Positions 45,487 through 57,767 of a stretch of DNA of 64,000 bases are shown one piece after another. Origin of the DNA: Haliclona indistincta. Lineage: Eukaryota > Porifera > Demospongiae > Haplosclerida > Chalinidae. Below the pieces are notes generated by a model. It was not told the DNA's origin. It did not search any database and worked only from the letters and a program-made list of their open reading frames with translations. Location: contig OZ024791.1 in NCBI GenBank assembly GCA_964017065.1, positions 779,058-843,057 on the forward strand. The letters run 5' to 3'. Both the position numbers and the translations under genes were made by a program. The first letter of the stretch is position 1, and every line of letters begins with the position of its first letter.

Positions 45487-46179
45487 GGTCTTTATCTGGT
45501 CGCTAATAGTGATATATCCAAGTTTGGGTCTTTTCTGAAGGCCACAGACAGAGTTTTATTGAGGAATGTATTGTTCGCGATCTTGCCTGGCTACTGTCAC
45601 TTATTAGTATTGTTAATGTGCTTGTATAAACTGTGAATATCATTTGTGGTGTGTAATAATGTCCAACTTGTACATTCCTGAATAAGTTAATGGTTGTTAG
45701 GGTCTGCACCCTTAAAGTTAAACCCGGCCAATACGGATATTTTCCAGGAAGTGGCAAAGTGGCACTAGTCCCTTGTCCACACCTGCCCACTCGGCGAAAG
45801 TGCGTGGAGCTTTATACCCCACAAAATAGCAGTTACTAGTGGGCCATCGTCAATAAATTATCAATAATTTATTGGCGCACGTGTTAACCTTTGGGAAAGG
45901 TCAGCCAGCATTGCTGCCTGAAAGCCAAGTTACCGTGCGTTTTAGCTGCACAAAAGTTGACGCCAGGCTTCGTTTGTCGCCCAACTTGAACACGGGCGTT
46001 CGCCATTATAGACCTGGCGAGTGTGCGCTTGGAGGCGAGTGCCCTGGGCTCCCATCCGCTCGTAGATCTTCGCTTACAAGCTACAGAACAGCTCGTAGAT
46101 CTTCGCTTACAAGCTACAGAACAGCTACAGCAGCTACAAACACCACAAGAAGACTGGTGGTTGGGTACAAGTCAGTTAA
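45487..46179. other. Unassigned DNA in the N7 upstream insertion
   Basis: No gene is recognised. It contains an exact 33-bp tandem duplication at 46058-46123 (starting GCTCGTAGATCTTCGC) and a TCAATAAATTATCAATAATTTATTG palindromic stretch near 45850. Confidence 0.4.
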
Positions 46180-46304
46180 CTCCCGGTCTCTTCGGCGATC
46201 GGGATAATACCTCGGTGGTTAATTATGCCATCCTCGGGCTCCGCTCTCGGACAGCATAATTAACCACCTCGGTATATATCCCGTATCGCCTCAGAGACCG
46301 GGAG
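46180..46304. mobile_element. 125-bp foldback MITE with TTAA duplication
   Basis: Flanked by TTAA at 46176-46179 and 46305-46308. Inverted arms start CTCCCGGTCTC and extend about 50 bp (GGGATAATACCTCGGTGGTT against AACCACCTCGGTATATATCC). The loop is near GCTCCGCTCTCGG. Fits a piggyBac-like MITE. Confidence 0.75.
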
Positions 46305-46308
46305 TTAA

Positions 46309-47387
46309 CTATTACATATACCACTAGCTACTGTCAATCTCTTACCAGCACATACACACATGAGGTTCAATGAGAACAAATTTATACTGAACACTTTTCA
46401 TGATTAATCAGTATCACACGATGTCACTACAGGTCTTTGATGAACTGGAATACACTACATTGTACATAGACCAAGGACATCGTACATAAATAATATTCAA
46501 AAATACAGGTTTGCATCTGACAGTATTTTATACTAACTCACAAGCACATTAGAATAACCTAAGCTATCAAATTATAATACATCGGAGAAAAGACAACTCA
46601 ATATAAGTTAACTAATAGCAGCGACTAATAGTACAAAAATACAAGTATCAAGTATAGAGCTGTTTAAATCTCATGACAGATACTATGATGATTCTTCGAT
46701 CCAGCATTAGATTTGTGCTTGTGGATCATTCTTTAGAACTCTACGTCTTATGCAGCTTCTGAAAAGCCTTTTAGCTACTCACACACTTTAAAAGCTGCTC
46801 CTTCATGTCTTTTGAGACACATTCTCCTTGTCCTGGTGTTTACCTCTCTTGCCTTGCTTTATCTGGTTTATGTTCATCATCTGAACTACTATAGTACTGC
46901 ACTACCATCTCTTCCACTACCATTTTTACTATCACCATCACCATCACCACCGTGCACCTTTACTATCTTCTTGTGTACATGTATTGGAGCAGCATAAAAT
47001 GCATCATTGTCTTCACAAGCGAATTGTTTTGCCAAAGAACCATGTGCTTGCATTTGGGTGCTGTTGAGTTCCAGTGCTTACAGAAGCAAGCATTTAGCTT
47101 CTGACAAAGAACCAACTTCCAGTAGTTCAATATGGCACAATATAATATAATATTATGTAGCATAATTATAGTCCAGCATGTGTATATGATGTTTCGCTGA
47201 GAAAAGTTCTGCAGATCAAGCACACGAGAATATTTCAACAAGATATTGAAGCAATCTTACAAATATTGTGCAGGATAATTATTATGTAGTACACAGAACA
47301 CAATAAACCAACAAGTAAAAAACTGTTTAGTATAAGAATTAATGTAAGTTGCGATCGTACGAAAGCAGAGAGGAATTGAATTAGTGA
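46309..47387. other. Distal class B block and N8 3' flank
   Basis: 46316-46960 continues the class B upstream block of N7, with only a short CACCAT remnant (46935-46950) where N5 has a long array. From about 46970 it is the LVDQ-type 3' flank of N8, matching 34804-35223. No gene is seen. Confidence 0.45.
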
Positions 47388-50386
47388 TTACTGGTCTACA
47401 AGAGACAGGCTCAATACTTGCTGTAGTTCCTCCTCTTCCATCTTCCTCTTCTCCTCTTCTGTCATTGATAGACTCATGGCTAGCTTTAGATCATCATCAT
47501 CATCATCGTCATCACTGGTAGTAGGTGAGGAGCTGTGATCTGACTCAAGATAAGGTAACTCAATACTCTTCACTGTGGGATGGTTGCTCAACACTTGTCT
47601 GAGTATTCTAACACCATCATCAGTGATAGTCACTGAGTCTTTATCAATACTTACAAACTCTAGTGATCTATTCCGCTCCAGAGCACTAGCCAGTTCCTTG
47701 GCTTCATGTGTAGTCAAATCAGTATCTACCACTTGAAACAACTTGAGACTAGTGGTTTGACACAGACAGGTGCAGAGACTGCTGAGATCAGAGCTAGGCA
47801 AAGGACATGATAGTATAGTAAGAGATTTGAAATTGGGCAAGACAAGAGATTGGAATAGAAATGAGCTTGCTCTACCCTCTATGCCAACAAATGAGAGTGA
47901 TGGGCAGTGTTGTGGTGGTATGGTCACTGCTGGTAACACACCTTCATCACCTTTGAGAGTGATCACTAGTATTTTCAATGAGACCAGTTCGTGTAGACTA
48001 GAAAACAATGGTACAAAATGTGTTACATCAACAACAGGAATATTATTCAAATGAAAATATTCCAAATAAGGAAAGAACAATGAAAGAGATGGTAAGATTG
48101 TTGAATATTTGGACACTCCATCTATATCTATCCCCACTATTGTTCCATGTTGTTGCTTCATTGAGCAGTAGCCAAACTGCTCAACGTGGTCTACGAACTT
48201 TGCTAATATTGACAAATTCTCTAAGCTAAGATTCCATCGTGATGAGGGACTACTGTTAGCAACACACCAGGCAGTAACAAAGCATTCTAGTGGATTAGTA
48301 ATCATGGGTTCACTAGTTTCTTTTAAGAAAAGCTCATTAACCACATCACAGGATTGGGATTCAAACAGAAATTGAAAGTAGTATGGATTATATTGAGCTC
48401 CAAAGGCTGAAGCAACTGACAATAAATCTGGATACTTGTCTATATCTTTCATTGTGTCCTCATTCTTCAAGTCATTGTCAGCTGCTGCTAGGCTTGTTTT
48501 CAACAGCTCAAGAGGAACTGAAGTGAGTTTAGTGAGACCTGACAGAAAGTAAAGAGCTGGCCAATGGTAACCTGCTGCTTTAGTAATCCCATCTCTAACA
48601 AGTGTGTCAAGAGGAAACAGGCTCGTCTTACTAACCAGTCTAACTATATAATCTGAACCCATTCTAGACCAGTGCAAGGCGGCCAAATATTCCTGTTGTA
48701 AGAAGCAGTAAGACACTGAACTACCGATTACTAACTCTTCCTCTGCACTTTGCATCAGACCCATATCATCGCACGGAATGCTATCGAATATAAACTGTCT
48801 GTTCTCCAGACCCTCTGCCGCTAGCTGGGACAGCTTCCAAACCTGTTCCTGTACCTCTGAGGGCAAGTCAGTCAGTTGCCTGATTGATGCTGTTTTACAC
48901 TTACTGTAGACCGGATGATCACTGATGTAGCGAATCAATGAGCTGAGTAGTAAGTCTGTGTAAAGCTGTGTCAGTGTAGTGGGAGCATAAAGACCTCCCT
49001 TCTTCTGTTTCCATTTCTCAATGTACAGGGCAGTGAGTATGGCGCATTGAAGAGGAATATACATCACAGAGGACACAAACGGGTTGGAAGATATGTACGA
49101 CAACAAGTCAGCCAATACCTGGGGCTGCTTGTGGCATGCTGTCTCCACATATGATTTTATATCCTCATCATTAAAGCCCAATACTTCAATGTGTTGATAA
49201 ACACTTTCTCTAAACTCTGGACACAAGCTATCACTGGCTAGCGGTCGACTTGTCACCATAATCGATGCTTTAGGCAGGCATTTTCCTATCAATAGCTTAT
49301 TCAATATGCTATCCTCTGTTCTCTGATCGTCTGTTAGCTCATCATGTCCTTCCAGCACTAGAAACATACCTCTACCATTGACTGATGCCATGTACTCCAA
49401 TACCTCCTGTCTGATACTATCACTGTCATGGTAAAAAAGATCGCCCAAGCTCTTCGCCTCTCGCACACTCTTACTACGCAGCTGTAGCATTAGAACGATA
49501 TCCTTATCTTGTAGCATCTTGCCCTCTGCCCATTGGCGACAAAGCTCCCAAGAGAACATTGTTTTTCCTATTCCCGGACTACCTTCTACCAAAATGTGTT
49601 GTGCTACTGACTGGTCCTCACTGATACCAATGTCCTCCATCTCCATTGGTCTCCTCTTCTTCTTTATTGCAGCAACGTCTCCATGGAGCTGTAACAAGAG
49701 ACACTGACTCTTGACTTCCTCCTCCTCCTCCTGGGCTGCATTGCTGACCAGGTTAAGGTGAATGAACTCTTTTGGTCGGACCTTGAGCACCTTTTCCTTC
49801 AGTATCGGTGATTTGTTGATGTAGCGATCCTTGAGATAGTCAATGTACCTCTGGACTAGGGCAGGAGTGTGTCGTGGTGCATGAGTAGCAGCAGGTACTG
49901 CCACAGTACTGGGTCCAGCAGGTTGATGTGAGTGGAGAGGATGGAATAGACTAGTACCATACAATAAGACCAGTCCCTCACTCACCTAGTGCTGTTATGA
50001 TCCTATCAGCAACAAGTCTCAGTGCAGGTTGATCATTCACAGCCTCACACAACTCTCTCACCACTTGTGCTGCTCTGGGCTCAGCCTTCATTGTAGTCTC
50101 CACTGCAGTCAGTAACCTGATGGCTTTGTCTTTATTGCTAACACCAGTGAGTGTTGAGAGATCATCCTTAACATCTTCACTGATCAGTCGTTTAGAGTAG
50201 AGGACTGGTATCAGTGCAGTTGGACTAGTCCCCATTGCCCTCACTAGTTGATCAAAGTGTTCACGGAACACCTCGTACACAGCAGTGTTGTCATCAGCAA
50301 CTGCACCAGAGAAGAGAGAGAGAGTGAACTCAATGTAACCATTGATCACAGCTACACTCCTCACCTGTCACTGGACTGGGATTCAT
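47388..50386 (-). CDS. N8: NLR with open frame but mutated intron-2 acceptor
   Basis: Minus-strand join of 50386..50365, 50300..49986 and 49927..47388 would give 958 aa in frame. Intron 1 is 64 nt and normal. Intron 2 (49985..49928) ends CAC instead of CAG because of one substitution at 49928. Retaining the intron gives a stop after ITALGE. A downstream GCAG at 49898 would restore frame with loss of 10 residues (DQPAGPSTVA). The body is complete: GSPGIGKT, LVLEGHDEL, TSRP, a signature shortened to CFLQQEYLAALHW (3 residues lost), LRRs, and tail DDLKLAMSLS and ELQQVLSLSLVDQ. The NACHT tract near 49370-49450 is unusually divergent from all other copies. Confidence 0.7.
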
Positions 50387-51193
50387 CTCAATGTATCGTG
50401 AGCTGGGTCCCACTAACCACACCTTTAGAGTAGAGGACTACTTTCAACTATAGCTCTCATGGAACCTGGAACAGTGCTGTTATCAACTGCAGCTGAAGAG
50501 GCGAAGGAAATATTATAACTTAGTTACAATGAATGTGATGGATCCCACTAACCTGTTCTCAGAATAAGGTTCAAGAGTGATTGCTTCAAGATCACAGCTA
50601 TAATTCAATCTTGTCAGTAGCTTGTAATAGAAGACTAGAAACTTGTCACAGGCTCGATCACAGCAGTGTCGTAGTCTACGATACAATCCCAGCTAGCTAG
50701 CTAGGGCGAGCTAGGGCTCTTTATCAGAAGAATGTGGATACATCCTGTTTTATAAAAACAGTAGTAATTTCTAGTAACCACAGCTTCTAATCACTGGCTA
50801 CCAATGCAGGTGTACTACTGTATGTGATGATGTGTGTCATGGTACAGATACATACCTCACATGGAGAGGGTAGTTCAAGTCATTCTAAGACTTTATGTAT
50901 AAAACTGTCAATCTCTTATTATATCCAAGCATGCATACATGCACGATGATGTTTGATGAGAATAGATACTACACTTCACATGATCGATCATGTATGAACA
51001 GCAACACACATGTCACTTTATACATGTCTGGAATGCACTACATATTATAGATCCAAAATTAACATATTTAACAGCTGACAGTATTTCATACTAAACTAGC
51101 TCACAGAACCTAAGTTATTAGACTAAAGTCACTTTTTACAAACTAGAAGAAGGCATCTCAATTGACAAAAATGCATCTGTTTGTCTGGAGATT
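50387..51193. promoter_or_regulatory. Class A upstream flank of N8
   Basis: Collinear with the N1 and N3 upstream blocks, with small indels, for example an extra GGCGAGCTAG near 50704. Likely promoter and 5' UTR. No specific element resolved. Confidence 0.45.
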
Positions 51194-51755
51194 TCATGAT
51201 AATTCCTGCTGGCGTTCATCTCTCTTGCCTTGCTCTATCTCCATAATCTTTCTCTTTGTCTGGTTGTTGTTCATAATCTGAGCTACTACTGTCATTACCA
51301 TCACCATCACAATCACTATCACCATCACTACTATCACCATCACTATCCCCATCACTACTATCCCCATCACTACTATCACCATCACTATCACCATCACCAT
51401 CACCATCACTATCACCATCACTATCACCATCACTACTATCACCATCACTATCTCTATCACTATCACCATCACTACTATCACCATCACTATCCCCATCACT
51501 ACTATCACCATCACTACTATCATCATCACTACTATCTATCACCATCACTACTATTACCATCACTATATCACCATTACTATCACCATCACTACTATCACCA
51601 TCTCTTTTCCCATCCTCATGTGTGTGTAAGGAATTGAGCAGCATGAACCACTGCCCTATGATCATTGTCTTCATAAGTGAATATCCTTGTACTTCATTGA
51701 GTTCCAGTGCTTTAGAGCAGACATTTATCTTCAATAACCCAAATTCAAGTAGCAT
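51194..51755 (-). repeat. CACCAT/CACTAC array with Asp/Gly/Ser ORF, N8 copy
   Basis: The array is about 51290-51605. The minus frame 51755..51216 keeps the same leader as at 1690 (LLEFGLLKINVCSKALELNE, GYSLMKTMIIGQW). Part of its repeat is read in another frame (DIVMVIVVMVID) before returning to DSSDGDS, so this copy has compensating indels. It ends SSSSDYEQQPDKEKDYGD. Confidence 0.5.
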
Positions 51756-51770
51756 ATCTCATAGTTCAAA

Positions 51771-53115
51771 AGAAAATTAAAATGATTTCTATCGAAATCA
51801 AAAGGATGTAGGGTTGTGAAATCTACCACTGGTCAACAATGTAAACTAACAAGCTTAAGGAGCAAGCATGGAATGGTAACACGATTGACTTGCTAACAGA
51901 CCATAGATCCCTACATCAGTGGCTGCTGTGGTTGGCTATAGCTAGTTCGGCTATTTGCTGTTGACTGACACCTGACGTGCATTCAGCTTGTGACAGCTTA
52001 TGTACAGCCACTGATGTAGGGATCTATGGTCTGTTAGCAAGTCAATCGTGTTACCATTCCATGCTTGCTCCTTAAGCTTGTTAGTTTACATTGTTGACCA
52101 GTGGTAGATTTCACAACCCTACATCCTTTTGATTTCGATAGAAATCTTTTTAATTTTCTTGTTTGTGTCCTTTTTTCTTTTTCAGTGAAGTGCAGTTCAA
52201 TATCATGCAATTACTGTGCCATCTTTGTTTCCACCATTGTTTAATTGGTTTTCCTGTTGCTGATGGCTTTTCTTAATTATTAACAATTTTAAACTTGTAG
52301 CTATTATAATGCAGATATCAGCTCGCCTACGCATGCATGAAGACAGTGCATACGAGCCCCGCCCACACTTGTTTACGGCGGTTATAATTATCTGGCAAGG
52401 CAGATTGGTGATTCTGCGCTTGCTAGCTTACCGTTCTTCGAAGACTCCAGACAAATATGTGTTCTCCGCGATCTATACGGCGTGCATGGCGATACTCAAG
52501 CTTGTGCTTGGTCACGTGCGCTAACCACAGCTTGGTCACGTGCGTATTGCGCAATCACTATAATTATTACAGTTGTTTGCGAAGATCTTGCATAACGGAA
52601 GCGAAACCGGAAGTGTGACGCTGGCCAATCAGATTCACTTTTCGTCACGTGTACAGTTTAGTTAGTCACGCCTACGTGCGTTTGATTGGCCAACGTCATA
52701 CTTCCGCTTTTGCTTCCGTTATGCAAGATCTTCGCAAACAACTGTAATGGCGTCTAACACTTAGCTGACAATGGATCACGATCGAGAAATCGCGGAATTT
52801 GTATTGCCGTTTCGCTAAAAACTAAGTACAAAAGGCACATGCCAGGAGAATTTCACGACTGTTCGTGGGTGTTTTGGTCTCGGCACTGCTCGCATAAAGG
52901 CGCTAGGCGAGTTGAAGAAAGAAGAAAGAAGAAGAAGAAGAAAACGAAGATGACGAAACTCGATTTTCACCGTTTCCAGGTTCGTCACTTTAGTAACAAT
53001 CTCGAGCAATCTCCTTGCTACTGTAAGATGGGGCAACCCCAGATAGCAGATTTAAGTGTCTTTGGACGTATAAAATTCATCACCAGGCGAAATATCAGCG
53101 TTTGAACGCTATTAC
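51771..53115 (+). mobile_element. H5a: Helitron-like copy lacking its 3' end
   Basis: Starts AGAAAATTAAAATGATTTC after GTTCAAA. Foldback arms are about 51772-51940 and 52010-52165. The body continues to GCGTTTGAACGCTATTAC near 53114, where the next copy begins, so its own hairpin/CTAA end is missing. It contains a 175-bp TA-flanked MITE. Confidence 0.65.
52570..52744. mobile_element. 175-bp mariner-like MITE in H5a
   Basis: Long inverted ends CAGTTGTTTGCGAAGATC and their complement, extending through TTGCATAACGGAAGC on both sides. Flanked by TA, the Tc1/mariner target duplication. Other H copies have uninterrupted CACAATAATGGCGTC here, which confirms an insertion. Confidence 0.8.
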
Positions 53116-54243
53116 AAAGAAATTAAAAAGATTTCTATCGAAATCAAAAGGATGTAGGGTTGTGAAATCTACCACTGGTTCACAATGTAAACTAACAAGG
53201 AACAAGCATGCATGGAATGGTAACACGATTGACTTGCTAACAGACCATAGATCCCTACATCAGTGGCTGTGCACAAGCTGAATGCACGTCAGGTGTTAGC
53301 AGTCAACAGCAACTAGGTCAACCACAGCAGCCACTGATGTAGGGATCTATGGTCTGTTAGCAAGTCAATCGTGTTACCATTCCATGCATGCTTGTTCCTT
53401 GTTAGTTTACATTGTGAACCAGTGGTAGATTTCACAACCCTACATCCTTTTGATTTCGATAGAAATCTTTTTAATTTCTTGTTTGTGTCCTTTTTACTTT
53501 TTAGTGAAGTGCAGTTCAATATCATGAACGTACTGAGCCACTAGTTTGTAGATCTGTACGGCGGTTATAATTATCTGGCAAGCGCAGAATGGTGATCAGA
53601 CGACCTTACCGTTGAAGACTCCAGACAGATATGTCTTCTCCGTGATCCATACCGCGCGGAGATACTCAAAGTAGTGCTTGGTCACGTGCGCTAACCACTG
53701 CTTGGTCACGTGCGCATTGCGCAATCACAATAATGGCGTCTAACACTTAGCTGACAATGGATCACGATCGAGAATTCGCGGAATGTATATCGCCGTTTCG
53801 CTAAAAACAAAGTTCAAAAGGCACCTGCCAGGAGAATTTCACGACTGTTCGTGGGTGTTTTGGTCTCGGCACTGCTCGCGTAAAGGCGCTAGGCGCGCTG
53901 AAGAAAGAAAGAAAGAAGAAGAAGAAAGAAGAAAACGAAGATGACGAAACTCGATTTTCACCGTTTCTAGGTTCGTCACTTTAGTAACAGTGTAGAGCGC
54001 TCTCCTTGCTACTGTAAGATGGGGCAACGCCAGATAGCAGATCTAAGTGTCCTTGGACGTATACAATTCACCACCTGGCGAAATATCAGCGTTTGAACGC
54101 TAATACATTGTATGTAGCCGCCATCTTGTTTTCTCGTTCAACCCTACATAGGGAGACACTACCGTGTCTCCCTAATTGTATGTAGCCGCCATCTTGTTTT
54201 CTCGTTCAACCCTACATAGGGAGGCACTACCGTGCCTCCCTAA
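53116..54243 (+). mobile_element. H5b: Helitron-like copy with doubled 3' end
   Basis: Begins AAGAAATTAAAAAGATTTC, then foldback arms (about 53120-53270 and 53330-53475). Two 3' ends occur in tandem: the first hairpin and CTAA end at 54175, then a 68-bp repeat starting TTGTATGTAGCCGCC ends at a second CTAA at 54243. The composite H5a/H5b insertion lies in GTTCAA^TATGG of the intergenic unit, again between A and T. Confidence 0.7.
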
Positions 54244-54766
54244 TATGGTTAATGTAATCACATTAATAGCTCTCTTGTTTATTTATTGAGAAGATGAGGT
54301 AATAAAACAATAGATCAGTGCAAAACAATTATTGTACTTTACTGACAACACAAGTCATGTATCTTGAGATGAGCTGTTTGACAACACATAATTGAGTCAT
54401 GAGACAATCATGTAATCACATTTAAACAACATTTAAAGTACAAGTAACATAATAATAATAGCAAGATAAGTGCATGTATATGATGTTTCACTGAGAACAT
54501 TTCTCATGAACATGTTGTGAACACTAACACACATGTCACTGAAGGTATTTGATGAACTGATGGAATGCACTACATCCGCATAGATCAAGGACGTCATGCA
54601 CATGGACCTTATCATGCAATAACAATATTGTTGTCCACTTTTCATTAGTTTGGTTATGAGTACAATAATGAAACAATTAAGAGCAAAAAGATTAATACGA
54701 ATAAATATAATTGCAAAAGAATTGAAGGTTTTGATGGTATGCCAGCAGAGATGAGTGAGTTAGTGA
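54244..54766. other. Shared intergenic unit and 3' flank of N9
   Basis: Continues the intergenic unit interrupted at 51770 (ATGGTTAATGTAATC) and then the conserved 3' flank 54477-54766. No gene. Confidence 0.45.
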
Positions 54767-57700
54767 TTAATGGTCCAAAAGAGACAGGCTCATTACTAGC
54801 TGTAGCTCCTCCTCTTCTTCCTTCATTCTCTTTTGCTCCTCTTCTTTTGCAAGTGATAAACTCATGGACATAGATCATCATCATCACTGAGAGTAGGTGA
54901 GGAGCTGTGATCTGTCTCAGTATCAGGTAACTCAATCTCCTTCACTGTGGGATGGTTGCTCAACACTTGTCTGAGTATTCTAACACCATCATCAGTGATA
55001 GTCACTGAGTCTTCATCAATATGTACAAGCTCTAGTGATCTATTCTGCTCCAGAGCACTAGCCAGTTCCTTGGCTTCATGTGTAGTCAAATCAGTATCTT
55101 CCACTAGAAAAAACTTGAGACTAGTGGTTTGACACAGACCAGTGCAGAAACTGCTGAGATCAGAGCTAGGCAAAGGACATGATAGTAAAGTAAGAGTTTT
55201 GATATTGGGCAAGACAAGAGATTGGAATAGAAAAGAGCTTGCTCTACTTTCTATGATAACACATGATAGTGATGGGCAGTGTTGTGGTGGTATAGTCACT
55301 GCTGGTAACACACCTTCATCACCTTCGATGGAGATATCAAAATATTTCAATGAGACCAGTTTGTGTAGACTAGAAAACAATGGTACAAAGTGTGTTACAT
55401 CAACAACAGGAATATTATTCAAACGAAAACGTTCCAAATATGGAAAGAACGATGAAAGAGATGGTAAGATTGGTGAATATTTAGACACTCCATCTATATC
55501 TATCGCCAGTATAGTTCCATGTTGTTGCTTCATTGAGCAGTAGCCAAACTGCTCAAGATGGTCCAAAAACTTAAGAAGTATTGACAAGTTCTCAAAGTGA
55601 AGACTCCATCGTGATGAGGGACTACTGTTAGCAACACACCAGGCAGTAACAAAGCATTCTAGTAGATTAGTAATCCTGGGATCACTAGTTTCTTTTAAGA
55701 AAAGCTCATTAACCAGATCACAGGATTGGGATTCAAACAGCAGTTGAAAGTAGTATGGATTATAGTGAGCTCCAACAGAGGCTAAAGCAGCTTTCGATAA
55801 AACTGGATACTTTTCTATAAATTCCTTTATGTCCTCATCATTCAATCTATTGTCAGCTGCTGCAAGGCTTACTTTCAACAGCTCATGAGGAACTGAAGTG
55901 AGTTTAGTGAGACCTGACAGAAAGTAAAGAGCTGGCCAATGGTAACCTGCTGCTTTAGTAATGCCATCTCTAACAAGTGTGTCAAGAGGAAACAGGCTCG
56001 TCTCACTAACCAGTCTAACTATATCCTCTGAACCCATTCTAGACCAGTGCAAGGCGGCCAAATATTCCTGTAGGGTCAGGTGTAAGAAGCAGTAAGACAC
56101 TGAACTACCGATTACTAACTCCTCCTCTGCACTTTGCATCAGACCCATATCATCACATGGAATGCTTTCGAATATAAACTGTCTGTTCTCCAGACCCTCT
56201 GCCGCTAGCTGGGACAGCTTCCAAACCTGTTCCTGTACCTCTGAGGGCAAGTCAGTCAGTTGCCTGATTGATGCTGTTTTACACTTACTGTAGACCGGAT
56301 GATCACTGATGTAGCGAATCAATGAGCTGAGTAGTAGGTCTGTGTAAAGCTGTGTCAGTGTAGTGGGAGCATAAAGACCTCTCTTCTTCTGTTTCCATTT
56401 CTCAATGTACAGGGCAGTGAGTATGGCGCATTGAAGAGGGATATACATCACAGAGGACACAAACGGGTTGGAAGATATGTACGACAACAAGTCAGCTAAT
56501 GCCTGGGGCTGCTTGTGGCATGCTGTCTCCACATATGATTTTATATCCTCATCATTAAAGCCCAATACTTCAATGTGTTGATCAACACTTTCTCTAAACT
56601 CTGGACACAAGCTATCACTGTCTAGTGGTCGACTGGTCACCATTATCGATGCTTTAGGCAGGCATTCCCCTATCAGTAGCTTATTCAATATGCTATCCTC
56701 TGTTCTCTGATCGTCTGTTAGCTCATCGTATCCTTCCAGCAATAGAAACACACCTCTACCATCTACTGACGTTACGTGCTCCAAAACCTCCTGTTTGATG
56801 CTATCGTTGCTGTGATGGAAAACATCGGACAAGCTCTTTGCCTCTCGCACACTCTTACTACGCAGCTGTAGCATTAGAACGATATCCCTATCTTGTAGCA
56901 TCTTGCCCTCTGCCCATTGGCGACAAAGCTCCCAAGAGAACATTGTTTTTCCTATTCCCGGACTACCTTCTACCAAAATGTGTTGTGCTACTGACTGGTC
57001 CTCACTGATACCAATGTCCTCCATCTCCATTGGTCTCCTCTTCTTCTTTATAGCAGTCCATGGAGCTGTAACAAGAGACACTGGGTCTTGACTTCCTCCT
57101 CCTCCTCCTCCTCCTGGGCTGCATTGCTGACCAGGTTTAGGTGAATGAACTCTTTTGGTCGGATCTTGAGCACCTTTTCCTTCAGTATCGGTGATTTGTT
57201 GATGTAGCGATCCTTGAGGTAGTCAATGTACCTCTGGACTAGGGCAGGAGTGTGTCGTGGTACATGAGTAGCAACAGGTACTACCACAGTACTGGGTCCA
57301 GCAGGTTGATCTGAGTGGAGAGGATGGAATAGACTAGTACCATACAATAAGACCAGTCCCTCACTCACCTAGTGCTGTTGTGATCCTATCAGCAACATGT
57401 CTCAGTGCAGGTTGACCATTCACAGCCTCACACAACTCTCTCACCACTCGTGCTGCTCTGGGCTCAGCCTTCATTTTTATCTCAATAGCATTCAGTAGCT
57501 TAGTAGCCTTGTCAATATTGTCAGTATGAGTGAGTGAGGTGAGTCTGGTCTTATCAGTATCACTGATCAGTCGTTTAGAGTAGAGGACTGGTATCAGTGC
57601 AGTTGGACTAGTCCCCATTGCCCTCACTAGTTGATCAAAGTGTTCACGGAACACCTCGTACACAGCAGTGTTGTCATCAGCAACTGCACCAGAGAAGAGA

Positions 57701-57767
57701 GAGAGTGGACTCAATGTAACCACTGATCACAGCTACACTCCTCACCTGTCCCTGGACTGGGATTCAT
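54767..57767 (-). pseudogene. N9: NLR copy with two frameshifting deletions
   Basis: Outermost copy at the right of the array. Exon 1 57767..57746, exon 2 57683..57369, long exon from 57310; splice sites are intact. A 7-nt deletion (CAACGTC missing near 57057) shifts the frame upstream of NACHT, so the first part ends at QLHGLL. NACHT to LRR is then open in another frame (GSPGIGKT, LLLEGYDEL, TSRP). A deletion of about 10 nt near 54876 shifts the frame before UIM1 (ends DDDDLCP). The homologous terminal codon is at 54767. Its death-fold exon has a distinct central tract (SDTDKTRLTSLTHTDNIDKA) resembling N0. Confidence 0.88.

Larger units (their letters stand above)
42790..45711. mobile_element. 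TTAA-flanked outer element carrying a LINE and smaller elements
   Basis: TTAA at 42786-42789 is followed by GGGTGCAG, and CTGCACCC at 45704-45711 is followed by TTAA. This suggests a piggyBac-like non-autonomous element with an 8-bp inverted end. The match is short, so it could be chance. It encloses the second LINE, a 106-bp MITE and a TIR element with related ends. Confidence 0.4.
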
